Assembly (NCBI GenBank): GCA_016927755.1
Contig: JAFGLZ010000241.1
Coordinates: forward strand, 62,001-126,000
DNA: 64,000 bases
Source of the DNA: Phycisphaerae bacterium
GTDB taxonomy: Bacteria; Planctomycetota; Phycisphaerae; UBA1845; JAFGLZ01
Reading direction: 5' to 3'
A model generated the notes under the pieces. The model was given only the letters and a program-made list of their open reading frames with translations, ran no database searches and was not told the DNA's origin. The translations under genes were made by a program, and so were the position numbers. Positions 53,231-62,995 of this stretch are shown here, piece after piece. Positions within the stretch are counted from its first letter, which is position 1. The number at the start of each line of letters is the position of its first letter.

Positions 53231-54575
53231 TCCGAACATCACACCGGAGAGTCTGACCGAATCTCTCGAGCGCGTCGTTGGCCTCGCCGCCGCCAAGATC
53301 CGCGACCTCGATGCCGCGTGGGATCCCGGCAAAGGCGCGCCCGTGTTCACCGTCGGGGGCAAGTACACCGCTCGCGGCTGGACCGAGTGGACCCAGGGCT
53401 TCCAGTTCGGGATGCCGCTGCTCGTGTTCGACGCGGCCGACGACAAGGCCTTGCTCGAATTGGGCCGGCAGCGGACGATGGAGCGAATGGCCCCGCACGT
53501 GACCCACCGGGGCGTCCACGACCACGGCTTCAACAACGTTTCGACCTACGGCGCTCTGAGACGCTTGATGAAGGCCGGCCGCATCCCGCATGACGACTGG
53601 GAACTGACCACCTACGAGATGGCGCTCAAGTGCTCGGCCGCTGTTCAGGCCATGCGTTGGTCCAGCACGGCGTACGGGCACGGTTACGTCTGCTCCTTCA
53701 ACGGGCCGCACTCGCTGTTCTCCGACACGTTACGCTCGATGCGCGTTCTGTCGATTGGCCATGAGCTCGGTCACGTGCTGCAGTCCGAGCATGACGAGCG
53801 GATATCCCTGCTGGACCGCCTGATCCAGCACACGCGAACGACGGCGCGGTTCAACGTCTACTACGGCGAGGGCCGAGACGCGTACGACCGCCCGGGGCGG
53901 GTCGTGCACGAGTCGATCTTCAACATGAACGACGGACAGTATCGGTGCCCGTCGTCGCAGCAGGGGTTTAGCCCGTTCTCGACGTGGACTCGGGGTCACG
54001 CCTGGATTGTGTGCGGGGCCGCCGAGCAACTCGAATGGATCGCCGGTCGCCCGGAAGCGGAGTTCGAGCCCTTCGGCGGGAAGGCGGACGTCTTGCAGGT
54101 TCTCGAGCGGATGGCCCGCGCGACGGCCGACTTCTGCATCGATGGCCTAACCTCCTCCGACGGGATCACCTACTGGGACGACGGCGCGCCGGGCCTGGCG
54201 AGCATGCCGGATTGGCGCGACCGACGGGCCGAGCCCTTCAACGATCACGAGCCCGTCGACGCCAGCGCCTCGGCGATCGCCGCGCAGGGCCTGATCATCC
54301 TGGGGCGGTATCTCAAGGACGACCACTACACCAAAGCCGGGTTGACCGTCGTCAGGACGTTATGCAACGAGCCGTATCTTTCCACGGACGCTTCGCATCA
54401 GGGGCTGTTGCTCCATTCGGTCTATCACCGCCCCAACGGGTGGGATCACGTGCCGACAGGGCGGTCGGTGCCGTGCGGCGAGTCGTCGATGTGGGGCGAC
54501 TATCATCTGCTCGAGCTGGCGGTTCAGGTCCTCCGAATGTGCCGACGGGAGGCGCCATATCGTTTCTTCGGATAG
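53220..54575 (+). CDS. Unsaturated glucuronyl/rhamnogalacturonyl hydrolase, GH88/GH105-like
   Basis: 451 residues in an alpha/alpha-barrel pattern. The family features are FSTWTRGHAWIVCGAAEQLEW, EPVDASASAIAAQGL and a late GESSMWGDYHLLELAVQV. The Asp in HDHGFNN and the Asp in EPVDASAS are candidate catalytic residues. GH88 and GH105 hydrate the unsaturated uronic acid left by polysaccharide lyases; GH105 prefers rhamnogalacturonan ends. No signal peptide, so it probably acts in the cytoplasm. It overlaps the beta-helix gene by 11 bases and is followed by the cupin. Confidence 0.82.
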   Translation: MNVDPNITPESLTESLERVVGLAAAKIRDLDAAWDPGKGAPVFTVGGKYTARGWTEWTQGFQFGMPLLVFDAADDKALLELGRQRTMERMAPHVTHRGVHDHGFNNVSTYGALRRLMKAGRIPHDDWELTTYEMALKCSAAVQAMRWSSTAYGHGYVCSFNGPHSLFSDTLRSMRVLSIGHELGHVLQSEHDERISLLDRLIQHTRTTARFNVYYGEGRDAYDRPGRVVHESIFNMNDGQYRCPSSQQGFSPFSTWTRGHAWIVCGAAEQLEWIAGRPEAEFEPFGGKADVLQVLERMARATADFCIDGLTSSDGITYWDDGAPGLASMPDWRDRRAEPFNDHEPVDASASAIAAQGLIILGRYLKDDHYTKAGLTVVRTLCNEPYLSTDASHQGLLLHSVYHRPNGWDHVPTGRSVPCGESSMWGDYHLLELAVQVLRMCRREAPYRFFG

Positions 54576-54587
54576 AGGAGGACGGAC

Positions 54588-55040
54588 ATGCGGATCGCCG
54601 ACCTCAGCGCCATGCAAGGACGTCGGTACCCGGCGCGTCGATGGACGAGAAGCTTCGTGGGCCCGGGGCTGCCCATCGAGGCCAAGGGCTTCAGCATGGG
54701 CTATGTCGTGCTCGAGCCTAAGGGCGGGCAGGTGCCGTGGCACGATCACGAGCAGGAGGAGGTCTATGTCCTGCTCGAGGGCACCTTCGAGTTCTGCCTC
54801 GGCACCGAGCGCCGAATCCTCAGCGCGCCCCAAGCCGTGTACGTGACGTCGGGTGAGTTCCACCAGTTGACCAACATCGGCGACGAGCCGGCAACGATGA
54901 TCTACTGCTACGCGCCGGTAGGCGAGGTCGCTCACTGGCGCCAGGAGCTGTCGGGCGCGCTCCCCAAGGCGGGCCAAGACGCGCCGCCGCTGCCGGTGGG
55001 CGCGTGGCCGCAATGTACCGAGAAGCCGGCGGACGCTTAG
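54588..55040 (+). CDS. Small cupin-domain protein
   Basis: 150 residues. Cupin motif 1 reads WHDHEQEEVYVLLEG (His-x-His and Glu metal ligands) and motif 2 YVTSGEFHQLTN (His ligand). One double-stranded beta-helix fits in the length. It lies 12 bases after the GH88/GH105-like gene. In pectin operons a cupin (KdgF) linearises unsaturated uronate, which would fit this position, but it is longer than KdgF and the match is not secure by eye. GGAGGACGG precedes the ATG. Confidence 0.82.
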   Translation: MRIADLSAMQGRRYPARRWTRSFVGPGLPIEAKGFSMGYVVLEPKGGQVPWHDHEQEEVYVLLEGTFEFCLGTERRILSAPQAVYVTSGEFHQLTNIGDEPATMIYCYAPVGEVAHWRQELSGALPKAGQDAPPLPVGAWPQCTEKPADA

Positions 55041-55073
55041 CACGCACCTGAAGGCGAGCCGAAGGAGTCGACC

Positions 55074-56219
55074 ATGAGCACGCGCGTTGGCGTCATCATG
55101 AACGGGGTGACCGGTCGGATGGGGACCAACCAGCATCTCATCCGCTCGATCTGCGCGATCCGAGACCACGGCGGAGTGGTCGCTACCGGCCATCGGATCG
55201 TGCCCGAGCCGATGCTCGTCGGACGCAGCGGCGACCGGCTCAAGGCTCTCGCCGCGCACACTCGCGTCGAGAAGTGGTCGACCGACGTCGAGGCGGCTCT
55301 CGGCGATCCGGACTACCCCATCTACTTCGACGCCCAGACCACTGCTCAGAGATACCTGGCGGTCAGGGCGGCTATCGCCGCGGGAAAGCACATCTACTGC
55401 GAGAAGCCGGTCGCCCAGTCGTCGGCCGAGGGGGTGGAACTGCACCGACTGGCGAGCGAGGCGGGCGTCAAGAGCGGCGTCGTTCAGAACATGCTTTGGT
55501 TGCCGGGCCTGGTCAAGCTGAAGCGCCTGATCGACGACGGTTTCTTCGGGAAGATCCTCTCGGTCCGCGGCGAGTTCGGCTACTGGGTCTTTTCGGGTCA
55601 CAACGTCTCCGCCCAGCGCCCGAGCTGGAACTATCGCAAGGAAGACGGCGGCGGAATCATCCTCGACATGTTCTGCCATTTCAGCTACGTGCTCGAGAAC
55701 CTTTTCGGCGAGGTCGAGGCCGTCTCCTGCTTCGCCACGACCCACGTCCCCGAACGAATCGCCGAGTCGAATCGCCCCTACATGGCCACCGCGGAAGACG
55801 CCGCCTACGCCCTGTTCGAGCTGGAGGGCGGCATCGTCGCCCAGATCAACGCATCGTGGTGTACGCGCGTCCGGCGTGACGATCTCCTCACCCTCCACGT
55901 CGACGGCACGCAGGGCTCGGCCGTAGCGGGCCTGAGACGCTGCTGGGCCCAGCACGCCGGCGTGACGCCGAGGGTCGTGTGGAACCCCGATATCGAGAGC
56001 CCCCTGGACTACTTCGACGATTGGCAGGAAGTCCCCGGCACGCAGGACTATGACAACGCTTTCAGGGTCCAGTGGGAGCTGTTCCTCAGGCACGTCGTGC
56101 TCGACGAGCCGTTCCCCTGGACGCTCCTCCAGGGGGCGAAGAACGTCTTGCTCGCCGAGAAGGCCGCCGAGTCCTGGGAACAACGCGCGACCGTCGAGGT
56201 GCCCGATCTGGCCTCATAG
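55074..56219 (+). CDS. Gfo/Idh/MocA family oxidoreductase
   Basis: 381 residues. The Rossmann start VGVIMNGVTGRMGTNQHL and signature YCEKPVAQSSAEG are clear. AAGGAG lies 7 bases before the ATG. Unlike the 49679 gene it has no Tat signal, so it probably works in the cytoplasm. The C-terminal half contains GGGIILDMFCHFSYVLENLF, a substrate-domain helix. Next to the uronyl hydrolase and cupin it is a candidate for NAD(P)-dependent turnover of the released uronate or rhamnose. It is 33 bases after the cupin. Confidence 0.88.
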   Translation: MSTRVGVIMNGVTGRMGTNQHLIRSICAIRDHGGVVATGHRIVPEPMLVGRSGDRLKALAAHTRVEKWSTDVEAALGDPDYPIYFDAQTTAQRYLAVRAAIAAGKHIYCEKPVAQSSAEGVELHRLASEAGVKSGVVQNMLWLPGLVKLKRLIDDGFFGKILSVRGEFGYWVFSGHNVSAQRPSWNYRKEDGGGIILDMFCHFSYVLENLFGEVEAVSCFATTHVPERIAESNRPYMATAEDAAYALFELEGGIVAQINASWCTRVRRDDLLTLHVDGTQGSAVAGLRRCWAQHAGVTPRVVWNPDIESPLDYFDDWQEVPGTQDYDNAFRVQWELFLRHVVLDEPFPWTLLQGAKNVLLAEKAAESWEQRATVEVPDLAS

Positions 56220-56349
56220 GGGGCTACAACTTCTGCGCGGGCGCCGACGGCACACCCCGTCCGGCCTACTACCTCCTTCCGCTCCGCGCGTCGACCACGA
56301 CATCCTCGGCTCGATAGGCTAGATTACCTCCCAGGGATGAGGAGGAATC

Positions 56350-59300
56350 ATGATGCGCTTCCGATGGCTTGGCTTGTCGATGACCGTAATTGTGTCCTGG
56401 CACATGGCGGCCCACGTCCTCGCGGACGAGTCCACGCCCGACGGCTTCGGCCATCCCCCGCGCGAGTTCAGTTCGGTGCCCCTCTGGTCGTGGAACGGCC
56501 GGCTGGAGCCCGATCAGCTTCGCTGGCAGATCGACCAGATGGTGGATAAGGGCGTCTATGGCGGCTTCATGCACGCCAGGGCGGGCATCAACCTCGACAC
56601 CACCCCGTACTTTTCCGACGGTTGGTGGCGGGCAGTCGAGGCGTGCGTGGAGCACGGCGCGAAGGTCGGGTTCGCCACGTGGATCTACGACGAGGATAAG
56701 TGGCCCAGCGGCGCCGCCGGGGGGCGGACCATCAAGGCCAACCCGCAGCGCAATCGCAGAAAGGGTCTGCGACGGGTCGAGCTCCGCGTCTCCGGCCCCA
56801 AGGACGTCCCCATCCGCATCCCCGAGGCCAGATACGTCATTGCCGGCCGGCTGGCAACCAAGACGTCGATCGATCCCGACTCGCTCGTCGACGTCTCGAC
56901 CTACAACATCGGGCAGGGCAGGGCGGTGGATTCCGCCCCGACAAAGGACCTCCGTGTCGCCATCGTTACCCAGTGGGACCAGCAACTGCTCGCCGAGCAC
57001 TGCCAGGCCCTCGGCTGCAAGGTCAGCACGCTTCCCAAGAAACGGGCTCAGGAAATTCAGCTTGACGGCGTGGACGTGCTGATCTCGGAGATCGGCGCCG
57101 AGGGCGCCGGCCTGCCGAACGACAAGGTCCTTTCGTGGATCCGAAAGGGCGGTGGCTGCGTCGACTTCAGCCACAGCGAGCCGACCGCGCCGCTCTACGA
57201 TCTCGAGATGGTTGTCGAGCAGGACGCGGCCGGCCACGAGTGGCTCATGCCGGAACACCCCATCGCCTCGATTCCCAACCCGAATCCGGACGCTGCATAC
57301 TCCGGCCGACGTTGGTCCGATCAGTGGTGGCGCGGAGGCAAGGACTTCGACGCGTTCGATCACGTCCTGGCCGATCCGCGCCACAGCCCACCGGGCATCA
57401 CGATCCTCGCTCGCAAAGAGGGCAAGGGCCACGTGGTCTACTCCGGGGCGACACAGGCCTCGCGGGAGGGCGGCCGGTACGTCGAACTGCTGCAGAACAT
57501 CCTCGTCTACGCCTCGGGCCGATACGGGAAGACGGCCAAACGGCCCGCCGCCGCGCCACCCGAAAAGCCACCGTGGAAGTGCCCCGAGGGAGACTGGGTG
57601 CTTTTCGGTTTCATACCGCAGGTCGTCGACGACGGGATCAACTACCTCAACAAGCAGACGGTCCGCGATTTCATGGACATCACGCACGAGGCATACGCCC
57701 GCCGCGTCGGCAAGCACTTCGGAAAGACGATCCCCGGCGTGTTCTACGACGAGATCCACAACTCCGCCGTCCAGATCGTCTGGTGCGAGGGCTTCGCCGA
57801 ACGATTCAGGCAGATGAAGGGCTACGACCTGATCCCGCTGCTGCCGGCGCTCTCGGTCGACGTCGGCAGGAAGACGCCCAAGATCCGCTGCGACTACTAC
57901 GACGTCTACACGACCCTCTACGAGGAGGCATGGTTCAAGCAGCTCGCCGAGTGGTGCCAGGCCCGAAACCTCGACCTCACCGGCCACACGGTGGAGGAGC
58001 TCAGCGGGTACAGAACGCAAGGCAGCTACTTCCGGACCATCCGCCACATGCAGATCCCCGGCACGGACAACGAGGACTTCCGTTATCGCTGGCCCCGCTG
58101 GATCGATCCCTGGAAGCCGAAGCAACTCGCCAGCATCTCCCACCTCTACGGCTGGGACCGCGCCGGCGTCGAGGCCATGGGCGGCGCCGGCTGGGCCTTC
58201 ACGATGGATATGGCCCGGTACGGCTACAACCTCCTGGCCGCTTACGGAATCAACTTCTTCATGCCGCACCTGTTCCACTATGCCCAGGACAAGCCGACGA
58301 ACGTCGACGATTGGCCCAACAGTTGGTTCTTTAGAAACCCCTTCTGGAAGTACTTCAAGACGTTCGCCGACCACGGCAGCCGGCTGAGCTACATGCTCAC
58401 GGGCGGCACGCACGTCGCCGACGTGGCCGTGCTGTACCCGATCACGAACCTCTGGGCCGGCGATGGCGAGGGCACGACCCGAGACACGGTCGCGAGGCTC
58501 GCGGCCGGTCAGATCGACTGCGACGTCGTGGACCCCGACTCGCTGGTCCGCGCGAAGGTCGAGCAGGGGCGATTGTGCATCGGCAATCAGCGGTACCGCG
58601 TCCTGATCGTCCCCGGCGTTCGCTGCATGCGGCGCGATACCGCTGAGAAGGTCCGTGAGTTCGTGCGAGGCCGGGGGCTGCTTGTCGTGCATGGCCGCTG
58701 GCCGACCGATTCGCCCGACGAGGGCAGGGGGGATCCCACGATCTCGCGATTGTCCGCTGACCTCAAGGGGATTCGACCGTCCTCGCCCCGACAGACGGTC
58801 GAGTGGATCGGCAAGCACATCGACCGCGATGTGATCATCGGCGGCGAGCAGTCGGACACGCTCCGCTACCACCATGTCCGGCGCGGGGCCAAGGACGTCT
58901 ACTGGCTCGCAAACGACTCGCGAGAGAGACGGACGTGGCGAGTCAGCTTCCGCGCCACCGGCGCTGCCTCGTTGTGGCAGCCTGAGGATGGGTCCATCTG
59001 TCCGGTTGATCTGGTCGTGCGAACTGCCGGTCGGACCGAGTGCGATGTTCGCCTGGACGGTTGGCAGGGGGCCTTCATCGTCTTCGACTCGGCGGTCGAG
59101 AGACCGCCCGGCGGCGTTCGGATCACCTCGACCAACTTGCGGGACGCGCGGCTCGTTCGGAGGAGTGGTGCCGAAGTCACCGTCTCGGGACTGCTCGCCC
59201 CCGGCGCACGCAGCGCAAGCGTTGAGGCGACCGTCCACACCGACAAGGACCAGCGTTCCGCGAGCGGTTCTCTCGCCGCGGCGCCCGCCCCGGCGACGAT

Positions 59301-60648
59301 CGCGCTGGACAGACCATGGCGGTTTCTGCCTGTCGGCAATCTGTTGGACTACGAATGGAGGATCGATCTCGACCAGGCTGAGCTGGATCTCCCCGTGATG
59401 CGGATGCACTGGGAGCGCGGCGTGGACGGTCGGACGCTCGGGTGGCAGGGGCCCTCACACGACGACGTCCGATGGCGGAAGATCAAGGTCTTCGACGCTC
59501 TTCACGCCGCCGAGGGCGCCGACCGCTATCGCACGCGCTGGGAAGGGCGGTTCGTCTCCTTCTATGACTACGGCAATTTCAAGACTAGCATCGGCGGCAA
59601 GGGGCTCCGATGCCGAAAGCGCGTCAAGCTGCCCTCCGCGGCATCGAGCGGCTGGCTCGCTGTCGTGTGCGAAAGCCCGTTCACCGCGACCGTCGGCGGC
59701 AAGACGTACTCGGGAAACGTCGGGGGCCAGCCGCAGCGCTTCGAGTTGCCAGCGCACCCTTCCGGAGAGATGGAGATAGCGATCCGGGCCGACAACGCCC
59801 GCGCGATACTTGTCGAGGGGCGGCTTGCCACGGCCGACGGTCGAACGATCGAGATCTTCAGCGATCAGACGTGGGAGGCCTCCCTCAACGGCAAGGACTG
59901 GCAACCCGCCTGGGAATACGTCGCCCCGCCCGAGAAGCCCTTCGCCGAGCCGGACTATCCCGAGCAGGGGCCCGCGCCCAGCGTCGTCTGGTATCGGCAG
60001 GACCTGCCGCCGTGCGTCGTCGAGATCTACGAGCCGAAGATCGAGGGCCGATGGCAGGCCTGGGTCGATGGTCGAGAGCTGTCCTTCGAGAAGGGCCGCG
60101 CGACCGTGGCGGCAGCGTCCGGCGATCGCATGCTCGGGATCCGCGTGGATCTGGGGGAGAAGGGCCACGGACTGCTCGAGCCGATCCGGCTGATCAATCA
60201 GCCTGTCGAGAGGCCGCTGGGCTCCTGGACACGGGACCATCTGGCCTGGTACAGCGGACGCGCGATCTACGCCACGACGTTCCGCCTCGACGCGGGGCAC
60301 AAGCGAGGCGACATCCGACTGAGGCTGGATCTGGGGCAGGTCTGCTACTGTGCCGAGATCTGGCTGAACGGCAAGCTCGTCGGTACACGAATCTGGCCGC
60401 CCTATGAGCTGGACATCACGGATCGCGCGATCGAGGGCGAGAACCGACTCACCGTCGTCGTTGCGAATCTGCTGGCCAACCGGGAGCTATGGGACATCTT
60501 CGACGACGTCAAGGGCCAGGAGTGGGACCGAAAGTGGCACGACGGCAATATCCGCCGCGACGGGTGGAGTCTCGAGTCTGGGCTGCTTGGGCCGGTGACG
60601 GTCATCCCGTTGCGGAGGATTGAGCTTCCCCTGCGGCCGCACCCCTAG
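56350..60648 (+). CDS. GH106-like alpha-L-rhamnosidase
   Basis: 1432 residues. A signal peptide ends near HVLA. The conserved N-terminal barrel opens with FSSVPLWSWNGRLEP, KGVYGGFMHARAG and WIYDEDKWPSGAAGG, typical of GH106-like proteins. A long alpha/beta region follows, with HTVEELSGYRTQGSY and VEAMGGAGWAF. The C-terminal beta-sandwich (ATTFRL, EIWLNGKLVGTRIWPPYELDIT) is a GH2-type sugar-binding domain. The family removes alpha-L-rhamnose from rhamnogalacturonan and related glycans. GGAGGAATC precedes the ATG. A second enzyme of this type is not present in the window. Confidence 0.82.
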   Translation: MMRFRWLGLSMTVIVSWHMAAHVLADESTPDGFGHPPREFSSVPLWSWNGRLEPDQLRWQIDQMVDKGVYGGFMHARAGINLDTTPYFSDGWWRAVEACVEHGAKVGFATWIYDEDKWPSGAAGGRTIKANPQRNRRKGLRRVELRVSGPKDVPIRIPEARYVIAGRLATKTSIDPDSLVDVSTYNIGQGRAVDSAPTKDLRVAIVTQWDQQLLAEHCQALGCKVSTLPKKRAQEIQLDGVDVLISEIGAEGAGLPNDKVLSWIRKGGGCVDFSHSEPTAPLYDLEMVVEQDAAGHEWLMPEHPIASIPNPNPDAAYSGRRWSDQWWRGGKDFDAFDHVLADPRHSPPGITILARKEGKGHVVYSGATQASREGGRYVELLQNILVYASGRYGKTAKRPAAAPPEKPPWKCPEGDWVLFGFIPQVVDDGINYLNKQTVRDFMDITHEAYARRVGKHFGKTIPGVFYDEIHNSAVQIVWCEGFAERFRQMKGYDLIPLLPALSVDVGRKTPKIRCDYYDVYTTLYEEAWFKQLAEWCQARNLDLTGHTVEELSGYRTQGSYFRTIRHMQIPGTDNEDFRYRWPRWIDPWKPKQLASISHLYGWDRAGVEAMGGAGWAFTMDMARYGYNLLAAYGINFFMPHLFHYAQDKPTNVDDWPNSWFFRNPFWKYFKTFADHGSRLSYMLTGGTHVADVAVLYPITNLWAGDGEGTTRDTVARLAAGQIDCDVVDPDSLVRAKVEQGRLCIGNQRYRVLIVPGVRCMRRDTAEKVREFVRGRGLLVVHGRWPTDSPDEGRGDPTISRLSADLKGIRPSSPRQTVEWIGKHIDRDVIIGGEQSDTLRYHHVRRGAKDVYWLANDSRERRTWRVSFRATGAASLWQPEDGSICPVDLVVRTAGRTECDVRLDGWQGAFIVFDSAVERPPGGVRITSTNLRDARLVRRSGAEVTVSGLLAPGARSASVEATVHTDKDQRSASGSLAAAPAPATIALDRPWRFLPVGNLLDYEWRIDLDQAELDLPVMRMHWERGVDGRTLGWQGPSHDDVRWRKIKVFDALHAAEGADRYRTRWEGRFVSFYDYGNFKTSIGGKGLRCRKRVKLPSAASSGWLAVVCESPFTATVGGKTYSGNVGGQPQRFELPAHPSGEMEIAIRADNARAILVEGRLATADGRTIEIFSDQTWEASLNGKDWQPAWEYVAPPEKPFAEPDYPEQGPAPSVVWYRQDLPPCVVEIYEPKIEGRWQAWVDGRELSFEKGRATVAAASGDRMLGIRVDLGEKGHGLLEPIRLINQPVERPLGSWTRDHLAWYSGRAIYATTFRLDAGHKRGDIRLRLDLGQVCYCAEIWLNGKLVGTRIWPPYELDITDRAIEGENRLTVVVANLLANRELWDIFDDVKGQEWDRKWHDGNIRRDGWSLESGLLGPVTVIPLRRIELPLRPHP

Positions 60649-60678
60649 CGCGGAGGGGGAAATGGACCAGGGGGGCAG

Positions 60679-61743
60679 CTACTTGGCCGGTCTGCTCGCC
60701 GGCGCCGCCGGCGGCGCCTTTCCCAGCTCCTTGAAGTACCGCAGGAAATCGGTGTCTGTGGTCAGGATGAGCTGCGTGTCCCGGCCGAGCGCCTCCCTGT
60801 ACACGTCTAGCGTCCGCACGAACGTGTAGAAGGGGCCCGCCTCCGTGATGGCCTTGGCGTACATTGTGATGATCTCGGCGTCCACCCGGCCGCGGATCTC
60901 GTTGGACTGCTGCTTGCCCTCGCCCTCGATCTTCTGCACCTCGGCCTTCGTGCGGTTGAGGATCTCCTGCTTCTCGCGCTGACCTTCGTTTTCGTACAAG
61001 GCGGCGATGGAGTCCATGAAGGCGATAAGTCGGTCGAACGCCGCCTCGCGGACCGTCGGTACGAAGTCGATCTGCGAGATCCCCACGTCGATCAGCTCGA
61101 TGCCGCGACCGCTGCTGCCGCCCTTGTCGCCCTCGCCCGTGTCCGAGGCGAGCCGGTGCATCGCGTCGTCCTTGATCTGCTGCAGGATCTTGGCGCGCCC
61201 GACGGCGATCTTCGCCTTGGCTTCGCGAGGCCGATCCTGAACCTGATCCGGCGCGACTTTGGTCAGCATCCGCTCGGGCGTGAACGAGTACGTCAGCGTC
61301 CGGTCCGTGCTACGGACGAGTTCCGTTAGGTCGTATTGCGTGATGACGTCCCGAACGGCCCCGCGGACGAACTCGCCCACGCGGCGATCGGCGTTTTCGA
61401 TCTCTCGCAGGCGCTGGACGAATGCCTTCGGTTCCTTGATCCGCCAGACCGCCCACGGCGTGACGTCCACCTTCTTGCCGTCCTTCGTGGGCAGATCGGG
61501 CAGCACGTGGCTTACGCCACCCCCCCAGAACTGACGCGTGCTCGGCAGCTTCCGAACGTGCTGAATCCAGGGGACCTTCAGGTACAGGCCCGGCTCGGTC
61601 CGCTCGGCCACGGGTTTGCCGAATTGCAGCACCACCGCCAACTCGCGCTGATCCACCACGTAGAACACGCCTCGGCCCAGCAGCACTACGACTACGAGCA
61701 AGATGACGGCAAGCGCTGTCCTTCGTCGCTGTCTCGGCGTCAT
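60679..61743 (-). CDS. hflC: SPFH/band 7 protein HflC
   Basis: 354 residues. A short cytoplasmic N-terminus, one membrane helix (about residues 9-28, ALAVILLVVVVLLGRGVFYVV) and a periplasmic band 7 domain (DQRELAVVLQFGKPV, EPGLYLKVPWIQHV, FVRGAVRDVI). The long coiled coil (IAALYENEGQREKQEILNRTKAEVQ) and TDTDFLRYFKEL end are HflC traits. HflK and HflC form a membrane cage that restrains FtsH. Its ATG overlaps the hflK stop (ATGA), so translation is coupled. The C-terminal Pro/Ala tail is an add-on. Confidence 0.93.
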   Translation of the reverse strand: MTPRQRRRTALAVILLVVVVLLGRGVFYVVDQRELAVVLQFGKPVAERTEPGLYLKVPWIQHVRKLPSTRQFWGGGVSHVLPDLPTKDGKKVDVTPWAVWRIKEPKAFVQRLREIENADRRVGEFVRGAVRDVITQYDLTELVRSTDRTLTYSFTPERMLTKVAPDQVQDRPREAKAKIAVGRAKILQQIKDDAMHRLASDTGEGDKGGSSGRGIELIDVGISQIDFVPTVREAAFDRLIAFMDSIAALYENEGQREKQEILNRTKAEVQKIEGEGKQQSNEIRGRVDAEIITMYAKAITEAGPFYTFVRTLDVYREALGRDTQLILTTDTDFLRYFKELGKAPPAAPASRPAK

Positions 61744-62774
61744 GGCTTGCCTCCTTTCTTGGCCGGGGCGGCGGCAGGAAGGGGCGTCTTGCCCCCCAAC
61801 TGGAGGAGCGGCAGCATGCCCCGCAACTCCTGATCGACGATATACAGCGGCCCGGCGTTGCGGATGACCTCCTCCATCGCCTCGAGGTACAGCCGCTGAC
61901 GCGTCACCTCCGGCGCCTCCAGGTAGGCCTGGTATTTGGCCATCAGGGCCGTGATCTCGCCCTGGGCCTCGGCCTTACGGCGGGACGCATAGCCCTCGGC
62001 GTCACGGATCAGCCCGTCCCGGCTGGCCTGCGCCTGCGGGATCATCTGGTTCCGCTCTCGGTTCGCCTCGTTGACGAGTTTGTCGCGGAGCTGGATGGAT
62101 GCGTTCACCGTGTCGAACGCGGGCTTGACGCGTTCGGGCGGCGTGACCCGCTGCATCTGCAGGCCGGTGATCTGGATCCCGCAGTCGTAGCCGTCCAGCA
62201 TCGCCTGCGTGGCCTTGAGGGCCTCGAGCCCGACCTCCTCGCGCTTGCCCGTCAGGATCTCGTCGATCGAGTAGTCGCCGATCAGCCGGTGCATGACGCT
62301 CTGGGCGACGGCGTGGATCGTCTCCTCGATGTGGTCCGCGGAGATGCTGAAGAGGAACTTGTCCGGGGCGTCCACGCGCCACTGCACGGTCCATTCGACC
62401 ACCGCCGCGTTGAGATCCCCCGTGAGCATCAACGGCTCTTCCTGACGCTGCCGGGCCGATTGGCGGGTGAGCTTGGCCGTCTGCTCCTCCGGCGGGCGCT
62501 GCAGGGGCAGGCGTAGGCTGTGCTCCTCGATGCTCACGCGGATCGCCTCGTCCACCTCCGGGACCATGAAGTGCAGTCCCGGTTCGGCCACCGTGTGGAG
62601 CTTACCGAAGCGAAGGACGACCGCTCGCTCGTACGGTTGGACGGTATAGAACCCGTTCCACAGCAAATGGGCGAGGATATACAGTCCGATCAGAACGGGC
62701 AGCCACGTCAGGATCTTGCCCCAGGGCAGGTCCTGCAGATCGAACTGTTCCGGTTGGTACACGCGGCCAGGCAT
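61740..62774 (-). CDS. hflK: SPFH/band 7 protein HflK
   Basis: 344 residues from the ATG at 62774 (GGGAGG upstream); the track start is 30 codons earlier with no site. One membrane helix (about residues 19-38, ILTWLPVLIGLYILAHLLWN) is followed by the band 7 domain (QPYERAVVLRFGKLH, EPGLHFMVPEVD) and a helical region (ANRERNQMIPQAQA). The usual N-terminal Gly-rich extension is short. It is first in the pair with hflC and partners it in the FtsH-regulating complex. The gene lies divergent from the final window gene. Confidence 0.93.
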   Translation of the reverse strand: MPGRVYQPEQFDLQDLPWGKILTWLPVLIGLYILAHLLWNGFYTVQPYERAVVLRFGKLHTVAEPGLHFMVPEVDEAIRVSIEEHSLRLPLQRPPEEQTAKLTRQSARQRQEEPLMLTGDLNAAVVEWTVQWRVDAPDKFLFSISADHIEETIHAVAQSVMHRLIGDYSIDEILTGKREEVGLEALKATQAMLDGYDCGIQITGLQMQRVTPPERVKPAFDTVNASIQLRDKLVNEANRERNQMIPQAQASRDGLIRDAEGYASRRKAEAQGEITALMAKYQAYLEAPEVTRQRLYLEAMEEVIRNAGPLYIVDQELRGMLPLLQLGGKTPLPAAAPAKKGGKP

Positions 62775-62995
62775 GCTGGGGTCCTCCCGACACTGCCGAT
62801 TGCGTTCGCGGATCTCACGCACTATAGCGCCCGCGACGCCCATCGGCAAGGTTGGAGCGTGCATGGCGGCACGGCCTCGTCACGAGGTCGCGCGTCTTCG
62901 TGGCCGCTGCCTTCCGCATTTCCTGTCGACAAGGCGCTGGACTCCGCTCCTCGTTCGTGGTGTCATTGCAGCCAGTATTCAACGGAGGAACCGCA

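Noticed and set aside
54360-56183. 607-aa minus-strand ORF over the cupin and oxidoreductase
   Set aside because: It is antisense to three well-supported genes and has shadow-type composition.
56269-59409. 1046-aa minus-strand ORF
   Set aside because: It is antisense to the GH106-like rhamnosidase and shows no domain; long open antisense frames are expected at this GC content.
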